A DNA stretch of 47,712 nt from Psychrobacillus soli (GCF_006861775.1 NZ_VDGG01000028.1:1-47712); one strand, 5' to 3'. Shown: positions 34,537 to 43,398, counted from the first letter of the stretch. The notes: a model not told the origin generated them from the sequence alone. Numbers and translations are program-made.

Positions 34537-35193
34537 CTAGTCTAATAAATAAACATCTGGAATGTTTGTTTCAACAATATGTTGTCTTAGTGTTTCCAGT
34601 GCTATATCTAAAGATTTCCCATTAATGAGGATGTCAATTAACACCTCATGATCGTTTAGCCACTTTTCTAAGGTGCTAGATTTACTGTTTTGATATAAGA
34701 AATGTAGTCTAATTCGATGAACAATGCTTTCCCAAATTCGTATCACGTTATCAAGCTGGGATGACATAACAATAAGTTCATGCAATTGAATATCCAACTC
34801 AATGAATGTAGACAAATCTTCATATCGTGTGGCCTTTCTCATATTTCCACGAATTTTTTCAAATTGTTCCTTCGTATCATCGCCCCAAGTAGAAAAGCCT
34901 TTTCTTAAAGCATACGTTTCGATATGAAGCCGCATAGGAATTAACAATTCAAGCACTTCTTCCTGTGAAATGGTCGTTACTCTTGTATCTTTATATGGTT
35001 CAGAAATGAGAAGACCTTCCAACTCTAAAAGCAATATAGCTTCTCGTACAGATGTTCGGCTAACACCCAAATCTTGTGCTATCTGCAATTCTGTAATTTT
35101 TTCACCTTGTTGCAGTGCACCTTCAAATATCATTTTTTTTATTTGCTGTGCAATTTGATATTTTAACGAGTTTTTCGAAAAACTAGCACTCAC
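34537..35193 (-). CDS. GntR-family regulator, FadR/FCD type
   Basis: 218 residues. The N-terminal winged HTH (about 8-72) contains KITELQIAQDLGVSRTSVRE; the C-terminal all-helical FCD domain includes ELDIQLHELIVMSS with the metal-binding Asp/His pattern. Translation probably starts at GTG 35191-35193, with GGAG about 10 bases upstream. First gene of the operon. A TTGTCGACAA palindrome lies in its leader, suggesting autoregulation. Confidence 0.9.
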   Translation of the reverse strand: MSASFSKNSLKYQIAQQIKKMIFEGALQQGEKITELQIAQDLGVSRTSVREAILLLELEGLLISEPYKDTRVTTISQEEVLELLIPMRLHIETYALRKGFSTWGDDTKEQFEKIRGNMRKATRYEDLSTFIELDIQLHELIVMSSQLDNVIRIWESIVHRIRLHFLYQNSKSSTLEKWLNDHEVLIDILINGKSLDIALETLRQHIVETNIPDVYLLD

Positions 35194-35221
35194 TTATTTA
35201 TTCTCCTTTTAACTTTGTCTA

Positions 35222-35233
35222 TTTGTCGACAAT
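35222..35233. promoter_or_regulatory. Candidate GntR/FCD operator
   Basis: TTGTCGACAA (35223-35232) is a perfect 10-bp palindrome of the T-x-GT-N(0-2)-AC-x-A type bound by FCD-class GntR proteins, 30 bases upstream of the GntR start codon. Confidence 0.5.
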
Positions 35234-35655
35234 GCCGTATTTTTAGTTATTATATTTCAAATACTCCTAATTGTAAATATTATTCTGTTAATAATTTAGT
35301 TCATCCCCATTTGTGCAAGTAAACAGAAAATGAATGAATCACTACCTTGGTCGGGGAAATAACAAGCAGAACTATTTTTTACCTTTCAAGTATTGAATCA
35401 TCCATTGATGGAAGGGCTAATGGATGATTCAATACAATTTCTGTTCATACGTAAACGTTGGCGTCGATTGTTTCCTCACCAAATTCTTGATAATAGGAAA
35501 ATGAGTTGAAATTGCGTTTTCTTGTCCTTTCCTACTCCTTCCTTATTGCACCAAGGTGGAAATAACACCAAAATAACACCAAATATTAAAGAAACAAAAA
35601 AAAACCTTCTACACTTTATTAATTCAAGTGTAGGAGGTCTTATAAGTATATGGTT

Positions 35656-35700
35656 GTCCCTGAGTAATAAACGATTCTGAATCGTTTATTACTCAAGGAC
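35656..35700. repeat. Long palindromic element with GTCC/GGAC ends
   Basis: Perfect 17-bp arms TGAGTAATAAACGATTC / GAATCGTTTATTACTCA around one central T. After one mismatch the symmetry continues as GTCC / GGAC. There is no T-run on either side, so it is not an ordinary terminator. The element at 44824-44852 has the same architecture. Confidence 0.65.
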
Positions 35701-35738
35701 GCGTTTAGGGATGTACCTAACAGGATTAACACCAACCA

Positions 35739-35899
35739 TCATATTTTTTTATCCACTGCTCCGGAAGCTATAACAACATTATTCGCCATTTTCACTCCTG
35801 GATTAATGACAGCTCTGCCACCAATCCTTCCATTGTCTCCGATATGTATCGACTTTCCAAACTCCGCCCCTGTGATTCTTTCTTCTGTACTTATTAGGT
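35739..35899 (-). pseudogene. Remnant of a maltose/galactoside O-acetyltransferase (hexapeptide-repeat family)
   Basis: The frame reads [20 protein letters not shown], then [20 protein letters not shown], ending at TGA (35739-35741). These are the last two left-handed beta-helix turns and C-terminal end of Maa/LacA-type acetyltransferases; the usual N-W-I-G is N-G-R-I-G here. Nothing of the N-terminal 130 residues is visible. Confidence 0.75.
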
Positions 35900-35966
35900 A
35901 AATCTCCTCCTCGATTGAAATCCTTTACTTGAAGTATTCCTACAAACTTTGTAAGGGACTTGTTTT

Positions 35967-36134
35967 TTAACTTCGTGAATTTTTCTTTAGATAGTTTCCA
36001 TTCGTGTTAGTGAAGTCAAAATTAGGTTCTTTTTCATCATCTACGTACGGAATAATATTAGCTGATAACCCGTGCTTCTTTTCAAAAGATACCAGGGTAC
36101 AATCGCTTCTTATTTTTATTGGTTTATTTCCTAG
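35967..36134 (-). pseudogene. Open fragment of unknown protein
   Basis: 55 codons without a start, containing SFEKKHGLSANIIPYVDDEK, with protein-like composition. It lies in a run of decayed genes; I do not recognise the family. It could be chance. Confidence 0.25.
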
Positions 36135-36214
36135 TTAATAAAAAAACAGGTAATTATCTATATTGGATCATATGAACTTTATCCAAGGTGAATGTTGCAC
36201 ATTTGTTAGCACCC

Positions 36215-36307
36215 CTAGTTAAAGGGCAATAGTTTAATAAATAATTTATTTTCATCGGGATATACTTGTTTATCTATATAGAAGGCTACTACTTCACCTA
36301 AAATCAT
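36215..36307 (-). pseudogene. Possible flavin-reductase-family remnant
   Basis: A 30-codon frame, MILGEVVAFYIDKQVYPDEN and then KLLPFN, resembles the conserved G-E-V-v-x-x-x-I-D region of flavin reductase-like FMN-binding proteins. There is no barrel around it in any frame. Weak. Confidence 0.3.
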
Positions 36308-36467
36308 CTTGTTTTTCAAACAGAAATATATTTATAGAGGGTACGTTCCAATTTGATAGACGCATTTTTTACTCCTTGGATATTTTATCAATACCAGCTT
36401 TACGTTTCGCTATAAGAGTGTTCTCGTCTGACGTAATGATTTGCATTGTTTCTTACACTGGGACACG

Positions 36468-36713
36468 TTATTGGTTCACAGACTCATCGATCACTCTTCT
36501 AATATCGTCGACTTTATAATTCCCGTTTTCTTCTCGAAGAATAATATAGTACATATGTGGAATGTATATTTCACTATCCAGGCCTTGGTGTTCACTTATT
36601 TCGACATACTTGATATTATTCTTTTCATAACGAATTACTTTCGTATCTTCTGTCCAGAAAATGGGAGTCAAAACTAAGTGGCCACTATCTCTAGCTTTTA
36701 AAATCTCCCACAT
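36468..36713 (-). CDS. Hypothetical protein, probably partial (81 aa)
   Basis: The frame contains HLVLTPIFWTEDTKVIRYEK and ends YYIILREENGNYKVDDIRRV. The codons before the ATG at 36711-36713 continue protein-like (a basic KLRKKAAWCS segment) to a TAA near 36800, and no ribosome site precedes the ATG, so this is probably a 5'-truncated gene. No family recognised. Confidence 0.35.
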   Translation of the reverse strand: MWEILKARDSGHLVLTPIFWTEDTKVIRYEKNNIKYVEISEHQGLDSEIYIPHMYYIILREENGNYKVDDIRRVIDESVNQ

Positions 36714-36842
36714 ACAACTTCCGCTTGATAATGAACACCAAGCTGCCTTTTTCTTAGTTTATTGATTAGTTGAAATGGGGATTGCTGGAGAAAATTTTAA
36801 CAACTAAATAAACCTAACTTTTCACATAAACTCTTACTCCTA

Positions 36843-36878
36843 AATAAAAGATTCCCAACCAATAATTAGTCGGGAATC
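36843..36878 (-). terminator. Terminator of the ABC-HisD operon
   Basis: GATTCCC / CGGGAATC pairing (arms at 36850-36856 and 36871-36878) followed on the minus strand by TTTTATTT, 18 bases after the hisD-like stop. Confidence 0.7.
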
Positions 36879-36895
36879 AATTCAGTATCACCATA

Positions 36896-38206
36896 TCAAA
36901 ACTTCGAAATACTAGTTAATAATTCCTTCTCAGCATCTAATTCGCCTGTTAAGCGGACATTAGCTGAACGTAAATGTCCGATCAATCCTTCACGATAGGA
37001 TTGCCTTACACAATGTGGTGCTAGCACATCGATTCCAGCTTGTTCAATTCTTTGATAAGTAACAACTTTTAGGAATGTACCTACCCATACTCCTCCAGTA
37101 TATTTTGCTGCTTCATTGGTAGGTAAAATATGATTTGTGCCACAAACTTTGTCAGCGTATACTACAGATGCATTTTCTCCTAAAAAAAGTGAACCGTAAT
37201 TTGTTAGACGATTTAGGTAAGACGCTGCATCTTTTATTTGGACATGTAAATGCTCGGAAGCTAGATCGTTTGTTACTTCAATTGCTTCATCTAATGTGGA
37301 AGTAAGAATAATTTGGCCTCTAGTCTCCCACGAAACTCGGGCAACCTCCGCAGTCGGAAGTGTTTTCAATTGTTGGTCTATTTCGGATTGGACTGCTAAT
37401 GCTAACGTTTCACTGTTTGTGACTAGTATCCCTTGTGCATGAATATCATGTTCAGACTGTGCCAGTAAGTCGGATGCAATATATTTTGGGTTGGCATCTT
37501 CATCTGCTAAAACGAGTACTTCGCTTGGTCCGGCTAGTAAGTCTATTCCTACTTTTCCATGAACTTGTTTTTTAGCTTCCGTAACGAATCTATTACCCGG
37601 TCCAGTAATCTTATTTACAGGACTAATAGATTCAGTTCCATAAGCTAAAGCTGCTATCGCTTGTGCTCCTCCAACGCTAAATATTTCGTCCGCTCCAGAA
37701 AGACTAGCTGCGACTAGAACGGCTGGGTGTATTTCACCATTTTTCATTGGTGGTGTACATACCTGTACTTTTTCAACACCTGCAACTTTTGCTGGAATAA
37801 TAGCCATTTGAGCTGAAGAGAGGAGAGGATATCTGCCTCCCGGTACGTATGCTCCAACCGATTCAATAGGGATCACTTTTTGACCTAAAAATACACCTGG
37901 AATCATTTCATTTTCGAATTCAGAAATAGAATTTCTTTGAAGCTCTGCGAAACTTTTTATACGTTCTATTGAAAACTTCATATCTTCAAGTAAGGTAAGC
38001 GGTAACTGTTTCTTTGCTTTATCGATAGAATCTGCGGAAACTTTTATAGTATCCAACTCAACACTATCAAACGCTTTTGAGTACTCAAATATCGCCTGGT
38101 CCCCTTTTTCAATAACGTTGCTAATAATAGATTGTACCGAATCTTTTAAGTTTTGCTCTTCACTTTTTCCTTGTGTAACGGCTTTTTTAATGTAATTAAT
38201 CATCAT
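36896..38206 (-). CDS. hisD: Histidinol-dehydrogenase-family NAD-dependent dehydrogenase
   Basis: 436 residues, full-length HisD fold. Zinc and catalytic motifs are present: LLAQSEHDIHAQ (Gln/His ligands), LASEHLHV (catalytic Glu-His), CGTNHILPT and, near the end, GHLRSANVRL (last His). NAD-site VGAYVPGGRYPLLSS is typical. No other his gene is nearby, and the gene is last in an operon with an amino-acid-type ABC transporter, so it probably oxidises an imported alcohol (histidinol-like; HpsN, a sulfopropanediol dehydrogenase, is a precedent for other substrates). True histidine biosynthesis is less likely. Confidence 0.85.
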   Translation of the reverse strand: MMINYIKKAVTQGKSEEQNLKDSVQSIISNVIEKGDQAIFEYSKAFDSVELDTIKVSADSIDKAKKQLPLTLLEDMKFSIERIKSFAELQRNSISEFENEMIPGVFLGQKVIPIESVGAYVPGGRYPLLSSAQMAIIPAKVAGVEKVQVCTPPMKNGEIHPAVLVAASLSGADEIFSVGGAQAIAALAYGTESISPVNKITGPGNRFVTEAKKQVHGKVGIDLLAGPSEVLVLADEDANPKYIASDLLAQSEHDIHAQGILVTNSETLALAVQSEIDQQLKTLPTAEVARVSWETRGQIILTSTLDEAIEVTNDLASEHLHVQIKDAASYLNRLTNYGSLFLGENASVVYADKVCGTNHILPTNEAAKYTGGVWVGTFLKVVTYQRIEQAGIDVLAPHCVRQSYREGLIGHLRSANVRLTGELDAEKELLTSISKF

Positions 38207-38226
38207 AATTTCCCCCTGTTTTGTTA

Positions 38227-38979
38227 TTAATAGTCTTCCTGCATGATAAATTGTTTCGCACGTTCAGTTGATGGATTATTAAAGAATACTTCAGGAGGCG
38301 AATCTTCGACGATTACACCATTGTCCATAAATACAATACGATCCGCAACATCTTTTGCAAACTTCATTTCATGTGTAACTAGCACCATTGTCATCCCATC
38401 TTCTGCTAAACCTCTAATTACTCGTAACACTTCTCCTACTAGTTCTGGATCAAGGGCTGAAGTAGATTCATCGAATAACATTACCTTCGGATCCATTGCT
38501 AATGCTCTTGCTATAGCTACGCGTTGTTGTTGTCCTCCTGACAGCTGACTTGGATAATTCTTCGCTTTCTCAAGTAATCCGACTTTTTCAAGATTAAACT
38601 CAGCTATCTGTTTAGCTTCCACTTTACTTAAACCTTTTATAGTAACTAGAGCTGCCATAACATTACCTAGAGCAGTTAGATGATGAAACAAGTTAAACTT
38701 TTGAAATACCATACCAACTTCTGTTCTAAGTAAAGCGATGTGCTTTTCTTGGTTTTTTCTATTTTTATCTTCAAATGCATTTCCATTAATTTTTACGCTA
38801 CCTTGCGTAGGATATTCCAAATAATTAATGCATCTCAATAATGTCGATTTACCAGATCCAGATGGACCCAGGATGACTACTTTTTCACTTTCCTTCACAA
38901 CTAAATCGATACCTTTTAAGACCTCTACATTTCCAAACTGTTTATGCAAATCTTGAATTTCAATTATTGACTTAGACAT
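38227..38979 (-). CDS. Polar amino acid ABC transporter ATP-binding protein (GlnQ/HisP-like)
   Basis: 250 residues. Walker [10 protein letters not shown], signature [15 protein letters not shown], Walker [13 protein letters not shown] (Ser in place of the usual Pro after DE) and [14 protein letters not shown] are all present. It overlaps the permease stop by 8 bases and lies 20 bases before the hisD-like gene. ATPase of an amino-acid-class importer. Confidence 0.94.
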   Translation of the reverse strand: MSKSIIEIQDLHKQFGNVEVLKGIDLVVKESEKVVILGPSGSGKSTLLRCINYLEYPTQGSVKINGNAFEDKNRKNQEKHIALLRTEVGMVFQKFNLFHHLTALGNVMAALVTIKGLSKVEAKQIAEFNLEKVGLLEKAKNYPSQLSGGQQQRVAIARALAMDPKVMLFDESTSALDPELVGEVLRVIRGLAEDGMTMVLVTHEMKFAKDVADRIVFMDNGVIVEDSPPEVFFNNPSTERAKQFIMQEDY

Positions 38980-39667
38980 ATTTAGTAACTCTCCTCTCTA
39001 ATACGCGTACAAGATAACCAAGAGGAATACATGCTACCAAGTAAACCAAAGCCGCTATTGTATAGGATTCAATTGTTAAGAAAGTCTGTGCTGCATAAGA
39101 TTGCGTTGTTAAAATTATTTCACCCAATGTTATAAATGCGCACAAAGAAGTGTCCTTTAAAAGCATTACTAAATAGTTACCTAGTGCTGGTAAAGAAATC
39201 CTTATAGATTGTGGGAAGATAATCTTCCGTAAAGCTTGATGTTTCGTGTATCCCAACGCCAAGGCCGCTTCATTTTGACCTTTATCAATTGCTAGAATGG
39301 AAGATCTGAATATTTCAGACATATAACATCCATAGTTAATTCCTAAACCTATAACACCGGCTTCAAAAGCACCAAAATTCATATGAAAATCCGGAACGAA
39401 AAATGATACTACAAAACTAATTAACTCCGGTACTACGTAGTACACATAGAGCAACTGAACTAGCAACGGGGTACCTCTTATTATTTCTAGTAAAACTATT
39501 AAGAAACGATCTAATATTTTATTACCAGAAATACGTCCTACCGCGATCAACATCCCAATCATAAGTGCAAGCGCAAAAGCAAGTATTGCTAAAAGGGTAA
39601 CAGTCTTCAAAGCGTCAAAAAGCGATGGAGCCAGTTCACTGAAAGCCCTTCCAAAATGGATTGTCAT
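38972..39667 (-). CDS. Polar amino acid ABC transporter permease (HisMQ/GlnP family)
   Basis: About 231 residues, five membrane helices. [18 protein letters not shown] and [20 protein letters not shown] (EAA loop) are family signatures. The ATG at 39665-39667 is chosen since AAGGGAAGTGATT lies upstream of it; a longer frame from 39703 would run over that site. Only one permease gene is present, so the channel is probably a homodimer. Confidence 0.92.
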   Translation of the reverse strand: MTIHFGRAFSELAPSLFDALKTVTLLAILAFALALMIGMLIAVGRISGNKILDRFLIVLLEIIRGTPLLVQLLYVYYVVPELISFVVSFFVPDFHMNFGAFEAGVIGLGINYGCYMSEIFRSSILAIDKGQNEAALALGYTKHQALRKIIFPQSIRISLPALGNYLVMLLKDTSLCAFITLGEIILTTQSYAAQTFLTIESYTIAALVYLVACIPLGYLVRVLERRVTKYV

Positions 39668-39709
39668 AACATAATCACTTCCCTTGTAAAACTTTGATTT
39701 CAATTAAAA

Positions 39710-40552
39710 CTATTCAATTAAGTTATCTTCACCTAAGCCATATTTTTTTAATACTTCTAGTATAAAACCTTCATCTTTCAATTTTTGAAGTTCTTCACTT
39801 ACAGCATCATAAAATTCTTCATCATCAAGGCGAATAGCTGCACCAATTTGCCCATCAAAGTGTGGTGTATATGGGGATGCTAATTTAATATTCAATGTTG
39901 GATCTGTTTTTATTGCAAAGGCTGCTGTGGCACTATCCGTCACTGCTGCATCTATTTTTTTCGTATTTACAGCAAGCAGTAATTCTGCTTGAGAACCAAA
40001 AATTTTCACTTCTTTTATTTCTCCTTGTTTTTGTAACTCATCTAAAAATGGTTGAAATGTTGTACCTTTTTGAGCCCCAACTATCTTGTCTGATAACTGA
40101 TCTAAAGAGGTAAGCTCGGAATCTTTTAACACAATTAAACCTTCTCCTTGTTGGTACCAAGGTTCTGTAAAATTCGCTACCTTTTTCCGATCATCATTGA
40201 TGTACATTCCATCTGCTACTATGTCTGCATCACCTTTATTTAGTTCAATTAACATATTTTCAAATTTAACTTCTTTCATTTCAACTCTTTCAATGCCTAA
40301 TCGTTTTGCTATTTCTTTAATTATCTCCGCATCAATACCAACGAACTCCTTTGAATCCTTGTCAATGTATGCAAAAGGAACATCATTTGAAGATATGACG
40401 GTCAAAACTCCTTTTTCTTTTATTTTTTCCAAGGTTCCTAGTTTAGTAGATGATGTATTTTCTTTCGCTGAAGAATTGTTACCATCGCTACTACATGCCG
40501 CTAAGACGATACCCAGTACTAAAATTAATAACACCATTAAATACTTTTTCAT
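39710..40552 (-). CDS. Amino-acid-type substrate-binding lipoprotein (SBP family 3)
   Basis: 280 residues. Signal segment VLGIVLAAC (lipobox LAAC) then family 3 motifs: VLTVISSNDVPFAYIDKDSK, EFVGIDAEIIKEIAKRLG, KGDADIVADGMYINDDRKK, VGAQKGTTFQPFLDEL. Arg-x-(K/R) and Asp positions that bind an alpha-amino acid are only partly recognisable, so the ligand could be a non-standard amino acid or amino alcohol. First gene after the sigma-54 promoter. Confidence 0.92.
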   Translation of the reverse strand: MKKYLMVLLILVLGIVLAACSSDGNNSSAKENTSSTKLGTLEKIKEKGVLTVISSNDVPFAYIDKDSKEFVGIDAEIIKEIAKRLGIERVEMKEVKFENMLIELNKGDADIVADGMYINDDRKKVANFTEPWYQQGEGLIVLKDSELTSLDQLSDKIVGAQKGTTFQPFLDELQKQGEIKEVKIFGSQAELLLAVNTKKIDAAVTDSATAAFAIKTDPTLNIKLASPYTPHFDGQIGAAIRLDDEEFYDAVSEELQKLKDEGFILEVLKKYGLGEDNLIE

Positions 40553-40616
40553 AAGTCGACTTATCCCCCTTTTTTATAGAAAGGAAATTCTTATCCCCTT
40601 CTCGAAACATTTAATA

Positions 40617-40633
40617 TGCAATTTCTATGCCAA
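40617..40633 (-). promoter_or_regulatory. Sigma-54 (-24/-12) promoter of the ABC-HisD operon
   Basis: On the minus strand TTGGCATAGAAATTGCA matches TGGCAC-N5-TTGC with T for the last C of the -24 block; the GG and GC dinucleotides and 10-base spacing are exact. It lies between the stop of the activator gene (40637) and the binding-protein start (40552), giving a leader of about 50 bases. Confidence 0.8.
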
Positions 40634-40636
40634 CTT

Positions 40637-42082
40637 TTAATTTTCCACTTGGTTTAGCTTTCTGCTAATTGTACTTTGGCTTGTTTTTAGTACTTCTGCG
40701 ACCTGTTGAGTAGATTTATATTTTTTGTAATATCTATTAACAATTTCATATTCAAACCATTTGACACGGTCTTTAAGTGACATGTCATTTTCTAAGGAAA
40801 AAATTTCATTTGTTATACTTTCATCGTTATCAATACTGCTCCTACGCGGTATTTCCTCGTTTATATAATCACTGTTATTAAAATACAAATATTTTATTAG
40901 TGAACTTTTATCTAAATCTATATATTCATCTTTACTTGTGACACAAATCCTTTCAATCGTATTTTTCAATTCTCTTATATTACCTGGCCATTGATGATTT
41001 AATAAACTTTGAATAGTTGTATTGGAAAAAGTATATTTCTTATCATATGAAATGTTTAAGTTATCTAATATAAGGAATATCAATGCTATTAGGTCTTCTT
41101 TTCTTTCCCGAAGTGGGGGTATCTTAATTGGAATTACGGATAACCGATAGTACAGATCTTCTCTAAATTTCCCCTTATTGACCATTTGTTCTAAATTTCT
41201 ATTTGTAGCAGTAATAATTCTAACATCAGATTTTTCGGTTTTGTTCCCCCCGACTTTTCTAAAACTTTTCGATTGAATAAACTGCAAAATTTTGGATTGT
41301 AACTCTAATGACAGTTCTCCTATTTCATCTAAAAATAAAGTGCCTTTATCTGCTTCTAATGCAAGTCCTCTTTTCCCAGAGGATAAAGCTCCAGAAAATG
41401 CTCCAGGTTCATAACCGAATAATTCAGATTCAAAAAGATTACTAGGAATGGCGGCACAATTTACTTCAATTAATTTTTTATTTGATCTATTACTTCTTTT
41501 ATGAATCCAGTGTGCTATTTCGCTTTTTCCTACGCCAGATTCTCCTAATAGCAATATTGTCGAATCAACCTGTGTGATCATTTCGAGCATTTCGTATACC
41601 CTTTTCATATGGTGGCTACTTGCAATAATTTCTCCTTGATTAAACTTTATTGTTTTCTTAATGGAGGCAAGTTCTTTATTGTAATCATCAAGCATTAATT
41701 CCATTCTTTGAACTTTTTCTTGAAACTTCAAGATTTCAGTAATATTAATAGAAGTGCTAATAACCCTACTTATCTCACCATTTTCAGCGAAAACAGGAAT
41801 ACCAGTTGCATATAATTTTTGCCCGATACTCGTTTCTTGAATTAAACTAACCGGCTTTTTTTCCTCTAAAACTTTAAGTGTTGTAGAATTAGTAAACAAC
41901 CCACGGCTTACTAAGTCTTTGACATTGGTACCAATGAGTGATGCAGCATCAATCCCAAGATTTTTTTCACATTCCGGATTCACTTGAATACAAATACCTT
42001 GACCATCTGCTACAAAAATTTCATTTGTAGTATTTCGAAAAATTAAATTCAATTCATCTTCTTTAACGATTTGTTTATACAA
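40637..42082 (-). CDS. PAS-domain sigma-54-dependent transcriptional activator
   Basis: 481 residues in three parts: PAS sensor (about 10-115), AAA+ sigma-54 interaction domain (about 152-385) and Fis-type HTH at the end (QQVAEVLKTSQSTISRKLNQ). Walker A is GESGVGKSE (180-188) and Walker B GTLFLDEIGEL. The sigma-54 contact loop GAFTGA reads GAFSGA (227-232). No receiver domain, so it probably senses a ligand through PAS. It reads directly into a sigma-54 promoter. Two dyads (42105-42130, 42142-42169) precede the gene. Confidence 0.93.
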   Translation of the reverse strand: MYKQIVKEDELNLIFRNTTNEIFVADGQGICIQVNPECEKNLGIDAASLIGTNVKDLVSRGLFTNSTTLKVLEEKKPVSLIQETSIGQKLYATGIPVFAENGEISRVISTSINITEILKFQEKVQRMELMLDDYNKELASIKKTIKFNQGEIIASSHHMKRVYEMLEMITQVDSTILLLGESGVGKSEIAHWIHKRSNRSNKKLIEVNCAAIPSNLFESELFGYEPGAFSGALSSGKRGLALEADKGTLFLDEIGELSLELQSKILQFIQSKSFRKVGGNKTEKSDVRIITATNRNLEQMVNKGKFREDLYYRLSVIPIKIPPLRERKEDLIALIFLILDNLNISYDKKYTFSNTTIQSLLNHQWPGNIRELKNTIERICVTSKDEYIDLDKSSLIKYLYFNNSDYINEEIPRRSSIDNDESITNEIFSLENDMSLKDRVKWFEYEIVNRYYKKYKSTQQVAEVLKTSQSTISRKLNQVEN

Positions 42083-42104
42083 ATTAGTCCCTCCTCAGCC
42101 CAAT

Positions 42105-42130
42105 TTATTTATTCAACTTTGAATAAATAA
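42105..42130. promoter_or_regulatory. Palindromic site 1 upstream of the activator gene
   Basis: Perfect 12-bp arms TTATTTATTCAA / TTGAATAAATAA around CT. It shares TTATTCA-N4-TGAATAA with site 2, 38 bases away centre to centre. Candidate binding site for the activator itself. Confidence 0.5.
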
Positions 42131-42141
42131 CCCAAAAATGA

Positions 42142-42169
42142 TTTGATTATTCAGAATTGAATAATCAAA
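42142..42169. promoter_or_regulatory. Palindromic site 2 upstream of the activator gene
   Basis: Perfect 12-bp arms TTTGATTATTCA / TGAATAATCAAA around GAAT. The adjoining homopolymer is A on the plus strand after it, so neither strand reads it as a terminator. Confidence 0.5.
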
Positions 42170-42446
42170 AAAAAAAAAAGAAGCTACAATTGCCTGCTGA
42201 ATATAGATTCAATTCTTCTTTCAGCTGTATCCTTCTATAAATGGGATTCTCCTTCAAAGGATTAAATCCTCTATTTTCATAAGAAAAATTAAAGTAGTTG
42301 CTTATAATGGTAGCAGAAAAATTGAATCATGATATTACGCTTAGAGAGTATATTTGGTTAAACAGCAATACATTTGAATTTCATGCGTCGATTTCGCATA
42401 CTTCAGTCCACTTTGCTATGGCAAATGAATGCACTTATTCTACAAA

Positions 42447-42483
42447 TAAAAATAGCAGCCGAAGATGCAATGATCGGCTGCTT
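42447..42483 (-). terminator. Terminator of the deacetylase-nitrilase transcript
   Basis: Stem AGCAGCCGA / TCGGCTGCT with an 11-base loop, followed on the minus strand by ATTTTTATTT. It lies about 40 bases after the nitrilase-family stop and separates this pair from the activator gene. Confidence 0.7.
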
Positions 42484-42519
42484 GTAGTAATTTAAAATTA
42501 AATATAATGAGACTTCAGA

Positions 42520-43398
42520 TTAATACATGGACTTAAATGGCTCATATTTTGTATAAAGGTTCTCACGACGGGTACGATCTAAAAAGGTAGTTGCTGCACC
42601 TGTTTTCCGGTTTTGATAGAGTTCGTCGAGGTCCACCGTTCCAGTCACTATCGTATGTGTATTTATCTCTGATTCAGCTACAATACCGTTTGGTGTCCAT
42701 GGATTATCACATGGACTTAATATAGAGGATCGTCCATATCCGTTTGGTAATGGAGAACCAGGTTCACCAACTGTAGGGCAGTGAACAAAATAGACTTGAT
42801 TTTCAATTGCCCGAGCCTGTGCACAATGACGTACACGCCAAAAACCAGCTTTGGTGAAAGTAAATGAAGGACAGAAAATGATTTCAGCCCCATTTATACT
42901 TAAAATCCTTGAAACCTCAGGTATTTCCGCCTCATAGCAAACAGCTAATCCAATTTTTGCAGGACCGATAGAATAGACTTCAAGTGAGTCTCCTTCGGAA
43001 GTTTGCCAATTTGCTTCTGCTGGGAAAATATGAGTCTTTTTATGTTCTACGAAAGAACCATCCTTATCAAAAATATAAGCGATGTTATAGTATTTATCTT
43101 CCCTACGTTCTAAATGTGAGCCAGCAATGATGATTTGCTGTCTATCTTTCGCAAGATTACTAAAAAAAGTTTTATACTGTGGCGTATACTCATCTATTTT
43201 TATCAAGTCAGCAGCAGTCAATTCCTCTGCATCTGGAAAACTTGCCAATAAACCTACAGTAAAAAGTTCTGGGAAAATGACATAATCAGAGTCTGAAGGA
43301 ACTTGACTGATCAATTCTTCCACTTGATTTTGAAATTCTGCAAACGAAGAAACTTTCTCTATCCTAAATTGACAAGCAGTTATTTTAACCTCTTTCAA
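42520..43398 (-). CDS. Carbon-nitrogen hydrolase (nitrilase superfamily)
   Basis: 292 residues with the complete Glu-Lys-Cys triad: VIFPELFTVG, EHKKTHIFPAE and GLAVCYEAEIPE. The alpha-beta-beta-alpha fold continues to the end. Members hydrolyse amides, N-carbamoyl compounds or nitriles. It is 50 bases after the polysaccharide-deacetylase-like gene. If that enzyme opens a cyclic imide or hydantoin, this one would remove the resulting amide or carbamoyl group; this order is an inference. Confidence 0.9.
   Translation of the reverse strand: MKEVKITACQFRIEKVSSFAEFQNQVEELISQVPSDSDYVIFPELFTVGLLASFPDAEELTAADLIKIDEYTPQYKTFFSNLAKDRQQIIIAGSHLERREDKYYNIAYIFDKDGSFVEHKKTHIFPAEANWQTSEGDSLEVYSIGPAKIGLAVCYEAEIPEVSRILSINGAEIIFCPSFTFTKAGFWRVRHCAQARAIENQVYFVHCPTVGEPGSPLPNGYGRSSILSPCDNPWTPNGIVAESEINTHTIVTGTVDLDELYQNRKTGAATTFLDRTRRENLYTKYEPFKSMY

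Larger units (their letters stand above)
35194..35738. other. Gene-free stretch with two hairpins
   Basis: No gene found. It contains the GntR operator, a hairpin ACCTTCTACACTT / AAGTGTAGGAGGT (35604-35639, one mismatch) and the long palindrome at 35656-35700. Confidence 0.5.
42131..42519. other. Gene-free stretch between activator and nitrilase-family gene
   Basis: Contains site 2, a 13-base A-run at 42167-42179 and a minus-strand terminator at 42447-42483. A 65-codon plus-strand frame (42298-42495) runs into that terminator and has no ribosome site; I do not accept it as a gene. Confidence 0.5.

Noticed and set aside
36896-38206. Histidine-biosynthesis locus
   Set aside because: Only a HisD-family gene is present, tied to an importer and a sigma-54 activator; no other his genes are nearby.
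42298-42495. 65-codon plus-strand frame
   Set aside because: No ribosome site; its end overlaps the minus-strand terminator at 42447-42483.
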